From: an uncultured Oscillospiraceae bacterium
Lineage (GTDB): Bacteria > Bacillota > Clostridia > Oscillospirales > Oscillospiraceae
Assembly (NCBI GenBank): GCA_900764755.1
Contig: CAAFPE010000076.1
Location: 1-11,091 of the forward strand
Length of the DNA stretch: 11,091 nucleotides
Direction: 5' to 3'
Shown here: piece after piece, positions 6,753-11,091 of the stretch
How the letters are laid out: each line of letters starts with the position of its first letter
Position numbering within the stretch: position 1 is the stretch's first letter
Position numbers and translations under genes: made by a program
Notes under the pieces: model-generated
The model's input: only the letters and a program-made list of their open reading frames with translations
The model's database searches: none
Told to the model about the DNA's origin: nothing

Positions 6753-6918
6753 AAGTGATCAAACCGAAAATCGGTTTATTCCCACAGCGGCGGCCGCACA
6801 ATTCCATAAAAACGGCTCAAAGGGGCCGTTCCTGTGACGTTCAGCACGCATGATAATAGAGAAAACTGCCCGGAGCAAAGCGGCATCCGGGGCATAAAGT
6901 GAGGAATCATCATCGACC
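6753..6918 (+). other. Hairpin-rich leader of trmD
   Basis: The ~165 nt leader contains three inverted repeats. AAACCGA (6761-6767) pairs with TCGGTTT (6771-6777). AACGGCTC (6811-6818) pairs with GGGCCGTT (6823-6830), with one T-G pair. TGCCCGG (6867-6873) pairs with CCGGGGCA (6887-6894) across a bulge. CACAG (6783-6787) could also pair with CTGTG (6832-6836) to close a larger domain. None is followed by a T-tract. The ribosome binding site GAGGA (6901-6905) lies just after the third hairpin. The pairings are seen; any regulatory role is inference. Confidence 0.4.
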
Positions 6919-7677
6919 ATGTACCGTATTGATATTATGACACTCTTTCCCGATGTGGTAGGGGATATGCTGTGTGAGTCCATTTTGGGCCGGGGGCAGG
7001 AGCGGGGCTACATCCGCATCGAGTGCCACCAGATCCGGGACTATACCTTGAATAAGCAGAAGCAGGTGGACGACTACCCCTATGGCGGGGGGAGGGGCGC
7101 GGTGATGCAGGCCGACCCTCTGTATCAGTGCTGGAAGCACATCTGCGACGAGGCAGGGGAGCGGATCCACACCATCTATATGTCCCCTGCAGGAAAAACC
7201 TTCTGCCAGGCGGACGCCCGGCGGCTGAAGGAGGACTACTCCAGACTGATTTTGGTGTGCGGCCACTACGAGGGGATCGACGAGCGCTTTATTGAGGAGT
7301 GCGTGGACGAAGAGATCTCCCTGGGGGACTTTGTGATGACCGGAGGAGAGATCCCGGCGATGGCGGTGGCCGACGCGGTCTGCCGTCTGGTGCCCGGGGT
7401 GCTGTCCGACCCCTCCTGCTATGAGAATGAGAGCCACTGGAACGGGATGCTGGAGGCCCCTCAGTACTCCCGGCCGGAGGTCTGGCATGACCGGGCGGTC
7501 CCCCCCATCCTGCTGTCCGGACACCACGCAAACGTGGAAAAGTGGCGGCGGAAGCAGGGCATCCTGCGGACCTACCGCCGCCGGCCAGATCTCTATGAGA
7601 AGCTGGACCTGTCCTCCAAGCAGGACCGGAAGCTGCTGAAGGAGCTGGAGGAGGAAACCGGTGAGAAGCTGACCTGA
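6919..7677 (+). CDS. trmD: tRNA (guanine(37)-N1)-methyltransferase TrmD
   Basis: Uses S-adenosylmethionine to make m1G at position 37 of tRNAs with a G36-G37 anticodon context, which prevents +1 frameshifting; cytosolic SPOUT-family dimer. 252 aa, usual length. Family landmarks in order: MYRIDIMTLFPDV (1-13), YPYGGGRGAVMQADPL (53-68), LVCGHYEGIDERF (112-124), and the trefoil-knot segment GDFVMTGGEIPAMAVADAVC (136-155). The C-terminal tRNA-binding part has APQYSRPEVW (180-189), LLSGHHANVEKWRRKQ (198-213) and RTYRRRPDLY (217-226). The start is fixed by the conserved N-terminus; GAGGA lies 13 nt upstream, rather far. It stands apart from the rpsP-rimM-rplS genes that often accompany trmD. A degV-family gene follows 79 nt later. 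Confidence 0.97.
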   Translation: MYRIDIMTLFPDVVGDMLCESILGRGQERGYIRIECHQIRDYTLNKQKQVDDYPYGGGRGAVMQADPLYQCWKHICDEAGERIHTIYMSPAGKTFCQADARRLKEDYSRLILVCGHYEGIDERFIEECVDEEISLGDFVMTGGEIPAMAVADAVCRLVPGVLSDPSCYENESHWNGMLEAPQYSRPEVWHDRAVPPILLSGHHANVEKWRRKQGILRTYRRRPDLYEKLDLSSKQDRKLLKELEEETGEKLT

Positions 7678-7684
7678 CCGGGCC

Positions 7685-7713
7685 TTTACATTTGGTGTGA
7701 GTTGTGGTATTGT
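7685..7713 (+). promoter_or_regulatory. Possible promoter ahead of the degV-family gene
   Basis: TTTACA (7685-7690) and TATTGT (7708-7713) are spaced by 17 nt, in an AT-rich gap 8 nt after the trmD stop. The -10 box is only a 4/6 match. The -35 box falls in a 10-bp direct repeat, TTACATTTGG, at 7686-7695 and again at 7736-7745 next to the ribosome binding site. No terminator separates trmD from this gene, so read-through is also possible. Confidence 0.35.
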
Positions 7714-7756
7714 AATTGTAATCTGGTTTTTAAAATTACATTTGGAGATGGATGAT

Positions 7757-8593
7757 ATGAGTTTTAAAATCGTTGTAGACAGCTGCTGCGACCTGACCCC
7801 GCAGATGAAAAAGGAGCCCTGCTTCGTGCGGGTCCCCATGACCATCCAAGTGGACGGGAGCGTCTTTGTGGATGACGAGACCTTTGACCAGGCGGATCTG
7901 CTGTGGGCCATGCAGCAGAGCGAAAACGCCCCCTCCACCTCCTGCCCGTCGCCCCAGAGCTATCTGGACGCCTACCAGGGGGAGGAGGAGGACATCTATG
8001 TGGTGACCCTCTCCGCGCTGCTCAGCGGCTCCCACAACTGCGCCGAGCAGGCCAAGGCCCTGCTGGAGGAGGAGTCCCCGGAGCGGAACGTCCATGTGTT
8101 CAACTCCTGCTCCGCCGCCGGGGGAGAGGTGCTCATCGCCCTGAAGATCCGGGAGCTGGCCTCCGCCGGGACGCCCTTTAAGAAGGTAGTCCGGGAGGTG
8201 GAGCAGTATATCTATCAGCTCCAGACCCTGTTTGTGCTGGAATCCCTGGAAAATCTGCGGAAGAACGGGCGGCTGACCCGTGTGCAGTCAATGGTCACTG
8301 GTGCACTGCGGATCAAGCTGTTTATGGGCGCTACCCCGGAGGGGGAGATCTGTAAGCTGGGCCAGGCCCTGTCGGTCAAGCAGGCCATTGGCAAGCTGGT
8401 GGATCGGATCGCTGCCGACCCGGACCACAAGGGACGTATGGTAGCCATCAGCCACTGTAACAACGTGGAGCGGGCCCTTCAGGTGAAGCAGCAGATCCAG
8501 GAGAAGTGCCAGGTGGGGGAGATCCTGATCCTGGACGCCGGCGGCATCACCACGGTTTATGCCAATGACGGCGGCATCGTAGTGTGCTACTGA
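7757..8593 (+). CDS. DegV/FakB-family fatty-acid-binding protein
   Basis: 278 aa, typical for the DegV family; in several Firmicutes these proteins bind a fatty acid and present it to the kinase FakA. The start at 7757 gives the usual N-terminus FKIVVDSCCDLTPQM (3-17), with GGAG (7744-7747) 9 nt upstream; an earlier ATG at 7697 would add an unrelated hydrophobic stretch. Landmarks: STSCPSPQSYLDAY (60-73), the STSxPS region that contacts the ligand carboxylate; VTLSALLSGSHNCA (83-96); VFNSCSAAGGE (114-124); LFVLESLENLRKNGRLTRVQ (158-177). The second lobe is the usual C-terminal alpha/beta domain ending GGIVVCY. No fakA-like DhaK/DhaL gene is in the window, so the FakB role is a family-level inference. 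Confidence 0.92.
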   Translation: MSFKIVVDSCCDLTPQMKKEPCFVRVPMTIQVDGSVFVDDETFDQADLLWAMQQSENAPSTSCPSPQSYLDAYQGEEEDIYVVTLSALLSGSHNCAEQAKALLEEESPERNVHVFNSCSAAGGEVLIALKIRELASAGTPFKKVVREVEQYIYQLQTLFVLESLENLRKNGRLTRVQSMVTGALRIKLFMGATPEGEICKLGQALSVKQAIGKLVDRIAADPDHKGRMVAISHCNNVERALQVKQQIQEKCQVGEILILDAGGITTVYANDGGIVVCY

Positions 8594-8652
8594 AGGAGAA
8601 AAGAGCGGTGCAGTGATGGGGCGGTCTGGGGAATCGCTCCGCTCCGCCTGAA

Positions 8653-8680
8653 AGAACGCTGATATCGTTCTGTGCTTTTT
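8653..8680 (+). terminator. Weak terminator-like hairpin after the degV-family gene
   Basis: AGAACG (8653-8658) pairs with CGTTCT (8666-8671) around a 7-nt loop, and TTTTT follows at 8676-8680 after a 4-nt gap. The short stem and the gap before the T-tract make this a weak candidate. Further on, GGCCGGA (8707-8713) can pair with TCCGGTC (8729-8735) just before the ribosome binding site of the next gene. Confidence 0.35.
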
Positions 8681-8755
8681 GCTGCGGCAGAGGGAGAACG
8701 GTGTGAGGCCGGATAGAGAAATCAGACGTCCGGTCCAATTTAGGAGGGATAACCT

Positions 8756-9355
8756 ATGACAATGACGCGGGAGCAGGCATGGGATCTGCTGAGCAAGTAC
8801 AACAAGGAGCCCTTTCATCTTCGCCACGCCATTACCGTGGAGCACGTAATGGGATGGTTTGCAGAGCACCTCGGCCATGGGGAGGAGCGGGAACTCTGGT
8901 CCCTGGTGGGCCTGCTCCACGACCTGGATTTTGAGATGTGGCCGGAGGAGCACTGTAAGAAGTCACAGGAGTTGATGCGCCAGGCCGGAGTGGACGAGGC
9001 GGTGATCCGGGCTGCGGCCAGCCACGGCTGGGACCACTGTGTGGATCTGAAGCCGGAACTTCCCATGGAGAAGGTGCTCTTCGCGGTGGATGAACTCACC
9101 GGACTGATCGGCGCGGCGGCGCTGATGCGCCCATCGAAAAGTGTGGCGGATATGGAGCTGAAGTCCCTGAAAAAGAAGTTCAAGGACAAGAAGTTTGCGG
9201 CGGGCTGTTCCCGGGACGTGATCGCCCAGGGGGCGGAGCTGCTGGGCTGGGAGCTGGACCGTCTGCTGGACGACACGCTGGAGGCCATGCGGGCGGAGGA
9301 GCAGGCCATCGAGCAGGCTGTGGCGGCGGTGGGAGCGGAGGACTCCGTTTTGTGA
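8756..9355 (+). CDS. HD-domain metal-dependent hydrolase (COG2316-like)
   Basis: 199 aa, with AGGAGG (8742-8747) 8 nt before the ATG. The HD superfamily metal-ligand pattern is visible: H30 in HAITVEH, H55-D56 in GLLHDLDFE, H90 in AAASHGWDH, and D112 in VLFAVDELTGLI, with H66 close by. The later stretch LMRPSKSVADMELKSLKKKF (123-142) is typical of a small family of predicted HD hydrolases in Clostridia and archaea (COG2316, from memory). The C-terminus is an acidic helix (about 165-197). Such proteins are expected to hydrolyse a phosphoester or nucleotide, but the substrate is unknown. No strong promoter was seen in the 162-nt gap upstream, so it may be co-transcribed with the degV-family gene. 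Confidence 0.85.
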   Translation: MTMTREQAWDLLSKYNKEPFHLRHAITVEHVMGWFAEHLGHGEERELWSLVGLLHDLDFEMWPEEHCKKSQELMRQAGVDEAVIRAAASHGWDHCVDLKPELPMEKVLFAVDELTGLIGAAALMRPSKSVADMELKSLKKKFKDKKFAAGCSRDVIAQGAELLGWELDRLLDDTLEAMRAEEQAIEQAVAAVGAEDSVL

Positions 9356-9403
9356 TTTTACACATGATTTCCCCTTCTTTTTGGCGAAAATGGACCCTTG
9401 TTA

Positions 9404-9422
9404 AGAAAATATAAAATTTTCT
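9404..9422 (+). other. AT-rich inverted repeat upstream of the oadB promoter
   Basis: AGAAAAT (9404-9410) pairs with ATTTTCT (9416-9422) around a 5-nt loop. It lies just upstream of the -35 box at 9433, where an UP element or an operator could sit. With no T-tract after it, it is unlikely to terminate the upstream gene. Confidence 0.3.
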
Positions 9423-9432
9423 GGCGGACCGC

Positions 9433-9462
9433 TTGACAAAGCGCCGCCGGCTGTGATAGGAT
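9433..9462 (+). promoter_or_regulatory. Sigma-A promoter of the oadB leader
   Basis: A perfect TTGACA (9433-9438) and TAGGAT (9457-9462) are separated by 18 nt, with TGA immediately before the -10 box (an extended -10 TGN). The start would be near 9469, just before the AAGGGGAGTAG block of the structured leader. Confidence 0.78.
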
Positions 9463-9469
9463 AAGTGCC

Positions 9470-9598
9470 GTTAAGGGGAGTAGTCGGCACAGTCCCTGCT
9501 GTGCGGCAGAGCCAACAATCCTGAAAGAAGCTGCTTCTTTCTGGTTTTGCCTGAAATGACCAGACCTGTGTTCCGATCCAGGAACGCAGGTCTTTTTT
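9470..9598 (+). ncRNA. Structured leader resembling a yybP-ykoY (Mn2+) riboswitch
   Basis: The transcript begins with AAGGGGAGTAG (9473-9483), the hallmark 5' block of yybP-ykoY manganese-sensing RNAs. GCACAG (9487-9492) pairs with CTGTGC (9499-9504). GGCA (9505-9508) pairs with TGCC (9548-9551). A hairpin GAAAGAAG/CTTCTTTC (9523-9530 with 9534-9541) sits inside. GCCAACA (9511-9517) resembles the family's GTCAACA block. GCCTGAAATGACCAGACC (9549-9566) is 3' of the fold, and its end forms the left arm of the terminator at 9562-9598. Mutually exclusive pairing would make this a transcription-termination switch. A regulated leader is well supported. The Mn2+ identity rests on recalled consensus, and the closing P1 stem is short here. 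Confidence 0.55.
9562..9598 (+). terminator. Intrinsic terminator inside the oadB leader
   Basis: AGACCTGTGTTCC (9562-9574) pairs with GGAACGCAGGTCT (9581-9593), 13 bp with one T-G wobble and a 6-nt loop, followed by a T-tract to 9598. It lies 130 nt before the oadB start and after the oadB promoter, so it acts as an attenuator for oadB rather than as the end of the preceding gene. Confidence 0.88.
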
Positions 9599-9728
9599 CA
9601 TGTGTTTTCTGGTTGTCAGGCGGGCCGGTGCGGGCAGAATGAAGCCGAGTTGGCTTCCCCAAGAGAGCGCCGGGGCGGGTCCGGCGTGCGGAAGATCAAA
9701 ACAGAGAGAAGAAAGGGAGGAAAAAACA
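9599..9728 (+). other. Rest of the oadB 5' UTR
   Basis: The stretch between the leader terminator and the oadB start contains no gene with support. It holds a 6-bp hairpin GAAGCC/GGCTTC (9641-9646 with 9652-9657) and a GC hairpin CGCCGG/CCGGCG (9668-9673 with 9681-9686). A purine-rich run then ends in the ribosome binding site AGGGAGG (9714-9720). Together with 9356-9598 it makes a 373-nt stretch without protein genes. Confidence 0.5.
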
Positions 9729-10874
9729 TTGAGTTTGAATTTCTTGTGGGTCAATCTGCTGGCCATCACGCCCCAGCAGATTGTCATGTATGTGGTGGGT
9801 GCGGCCCTGATCTGGCTGGCCATTGAGAAGGGCTTTGAGCCCGCTCTGCTGATGCCCATGGGCTTTGGCGCCATCCTGGTCAACCTGCCCCTGTCCGGTG
9901 TCATGAACCAGTTCAGCGAGGGCGTGGGTGAGACCCACGGCATCATCCAGTGGCTGTTTGAGGTGGGCATCGAGGCCAGCGAGGCCATGCCCATCCTGCT
10001 GTTCATCGGCATCGGTGCCATGATCGACTTCGGCCCCCTGCTGTCCAATCCCAAGCTGTTTCTGTGCGGCGCAGCCGCCCAGGGCGGTATCTTCCTGACC
10101 ATCATGATCGCCGCCGCATTGGGCTTTGATCTGAAGGACGCCGCCTCCATCGGCATCATCGGCGCTGCGGACGGCCCCACCTCCATCTTGGTCTCTCAGA
10201 CCTTGGGCTCCAATTATATTGGTGCTATCGCTGTGGCTGCGTATTCCTATATGGCTCTGGTGCCTATCATCCAGCCCTTCGCCATCAAGCTGGTGACCAC
10301 CAAGAAGGACCGGGCCATGCGGATGCCCTACCGGGCCCAGGGCGTGTCCAAGCGTCTGCGCATTATGTTCCCCATCGTGGTCTCCGTCATTGCCGGCCTG
10401 GTGGCCCCCTCCTCCGTGGCTCTGGTGGGCTTCCTGATGTTCGGCAACCTGATCCGGGAGTGCGGCGTGCTCTCCAGCCTGTCCCAGACCGCTCAGAATG
10501 AGCTGGCCAACCTGATCACCCTGCTGCTGGGCATCACCATCGCAGCCTCCATGAAGGCGGACCAGTTCGTGCGGTGGGAGACCTTAATGATCATGGGCCT
10601 GGGCCTGGTGGCCTTCATCCTGGACTCCATGGTGGGCGTCATCTTCGTCAAGATCCTGAACATCTTTACCCCCAAGAACAAGATCAACCCCATGGTGGGC
10701 GCGGCGGGCATCTCCGCCTTCCCCATGTCCTCCCGTGTCATCGAGAAGATGGGCCAGGAGGCCGATTCCCAGAACCACCTGCTGATGCACGCGGTGGCCG
10801 CCAATGTGTCCGGTCAGATCGCCTCTGTGGTGGCCGGCGGCGTAGTCCTTCAGTACTTTGCCAATATGGGCTGA
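9729..10874 (+). CDS. oadB: Na+-translocating decarboxylase beta subunit (OadB/GcdB/MmdB family)
   Basis: 381-aa integral membrane protein. In Na+-translocating oxaloacetate, glutaconyl-CoA or methylmalonyl-CoA decarboxylases, this subunit decarboxylates carboxybiotin and pumps Na+. The start is the TTG at 9729, with AGGGAGG (9714-9720) 8 nt upstream; the next in-frame ATG (res 20) would cut the first hydrophobic segment. Family signatures: EKGFEPALLMPMGFGAIL (33-50), FIGIGAMIDFGPLL (92-105), the Na+/proton site GAADGPTSIL (145-154) with D148, AVAAYSYMALVPIIQP (168-183), and NHLLMHAVAANVSGQI (349-364). The last differs from the common GPNVAG form, having AANVSG. GAADGPTS and AAYSYMALVPIIQP read closer to GcdB-like members than to classical OadB. 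No alpha subunit or biotin carrier is in the window, so the substrate cannot be named and the symbol is family level. Confidence 0.9.
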   Translation: MSLNFLWVNLLAITPQQIVMYVVGAALIWLAIEKGFEPALLMPMGFGAILVNLPLSGVMNQFSEGVGETHGIIQWLFEVGIEASEAMPILLFIGIGAMIDFGPLLSNPKLFLCGAAAQGGIFLTIMIAAALGFDLKDAASIGIIGAADGPTSILVSQTLGSNYIGAIAVAAYSYMALVPIIQPFAIKLVTTKKDRAMRMPYRAQGVSKRLRIMFPIVVSVIAGLVAPSSVALVGFLMFGNLIRECGVLSSLSQTAQNELANLITLLLGITIAASMKADQFVRWETLMIMGLGLVAFILDSMVGVIFVKILNIFTPKNKINPMVGAAGISAFPMSSRVIEKMGQEADSQNHLLMHAVAANVSGQIASVVAGGVVLQYFANMG

Positions 10875-10891
10875 TATAGGAGGTCTCAACG

Positions 10892-11020
10892 ATGAATTTT
10901 GATAATATGATGGCGGCCCTGGAGATGATGGGCCAGGGTATGCTGGGTATCTTCGTGGTGCTGGGCATCATTGCCCTGCTGGTCTGTCTGATGCAGAAGA
11001 TCGACAACCGCAAAAAGTGA
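10892..11020 (+). CDS. OadG-like small transporter subunit (42 aa)
   Basis: 42 aa, with AGGAGG (10878-10883) 8 nt before the ATG and 17 nt after the oadB-like stop. It is a single-pass membrane protein: a short polar N-terminus with MMAALEMMGQGM (6-17), one hydrophobic helix (about 18-34), and a positively charged end QKIDNRKK that predicts a cytoplasmic C-terminus. The pattern, with Gly and Met before the helix, matches the N-terminal anchor of the OadG gamma/delta subunit, which holds the decarboxylase complex together, but the soluble zinc-binding tail is missing. Similar ~42-aa OadG-related proteins beside beta subunits are known in Clostridia. Confidence 0.85.
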   Translation: MNFDNMMAALEMMGQGMLGIFVVLGIIALLVCLMQKIDNRKK

Positions 11021-11027
11021 GTATGGC

Positions 11028-11046
11028 GTGCACAGAGAGTGTGCAC
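11028..11046 (+). other. Perfect 7-bp hairpin after the OadG-like gene
   Basis: GTGCACA (11028-11034) and TGTGCAC (11040-11046) form a 7-bp stem with a GAGAG loop, 8 nt after the stop. No T-tract follows, so it is not a standard terminator. It may be an mRNA-stabilising or processing element, or an operator. Bases 11047-11091 hold no recognisable gene start. Confidence 0.4.
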
Positions 11047-11091
11047 TGTACGGAGATATAAAAGGGGAAGCGCGCCGGACTGATCAGGTCC

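Noticed and set aside
7697..7756. Longer start for the degV-family gene at ATG 7697
   Set aside because: The added residues are hydrophobic and not DegV-like, and lie in the AT-rich promoter-like gap; ATG 7757 has GGAG at the right distance.
9398..9404. TTGTTAA, half of a Rex (redox regulator) operator
   Set aside because: The matching TTAACAA half is missing at the required spacing; a 7-mer alone is expected by chance in an AT-rich gap.
9600..9728. ATG start for oadB at 9600
   Set aside because: It would begin at the leader terminator's T-tract and add a non-homologous stretch; TTG 9729 has a strong ribosome binding site and fits family length.
1..11091. CRISPR array, insertion sequence, tRNA or rRNA
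   Set aside because: No regularly spaced repeats, transposase motifs, terminal inverted repeats, or tRNA/rRNA signatures were seen on either strand.

Overview
The window looks like chromosomal DNA of a spore-forming, high-GC anaerobic Clostridia member, most plausibly Oscillospiraceae (the Flavonifractor / Lawsonibacter / Intestinimonas neighbourhood). This placement is inferred from three things: strongly GC-biased third codon positions, the clostridial rnfCDGEAB gene order, and CotF-like spore coat genes beside a Na+-decarboxylase-type beta subunit. No rRNA or other species marker is present.

Layout. (1) Bases 1-522 hold no convincing gene: a clipped terminator, an AT-rich hairpin with a U-tract, a good sigma-A-type promoter at 100-128, and a long (~390 nt) GC-rich leader. 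(2) Bases 523-5439 are a complete six-gene Rnf operon (rnfC-D-G-E-A-B), tightly coupled (1-4 nt overlaps at three junctions) and closed by a strong terminator at 5455-5490. (3) Bases 5508-6694 are a second unit with its own promoter: an unrecognised 209-aa protein, then two small CotF/ferritin-like spore coat type proteins, ending in a GC-rich hairpin. (4) A near-consensus promoter at 6718-6746 drives trmD (tRNA m1G37 methyltransferase) through a ~165 nt leader rich in hairpins. (5) A degV-family gene (7757-8593) and an HD-domain hydrolase (8756-9355) follow, all on the + strand. (6) Bases 9433-9728 hold a promoter and a structured leader. The leader carries the sequence AAGGGGAGTAG, typical of yybP-ykoY (Mn2+-sensing) RNAs, and ends in a strong intrinsic terminator. 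It precedes an OadB/GcdB-type membrane protein (TTG start, 9729-10874) and a 42-aa OadG-like one-helix protein (10892-11020).

How it works together. Rnf couples electron flow between reduced ferredoxin and NAD+ to Na+ or H+ transport. The OadB/OadG-like pair belongs to the Na+-translocating decarboxylase family, so the window holds two membrane ion-translocation systems on either side of housekeeping and sporulation-type genes. All genes lie on the + strand, and no mobile element, CRISPR array, tRNA or rRNA was seen.

The most interesting point is the pairing of a terminator-controlled, Mn2+-riboswitch-like leader with a decarboxylase beta subunit that has no alpha (carboxyltransferase) or biotin-carrier gene next to it inside the window. 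Either a metal (or another ligand) controls a Na+ decarboxylase operon, or this OadB-like protein has a cation-transport role of its own. Other points worth a look are the unrecognised 209-aa protein, whose 3' end runs 41 nt into the next gene, and the long leaders of rnf and trmD.
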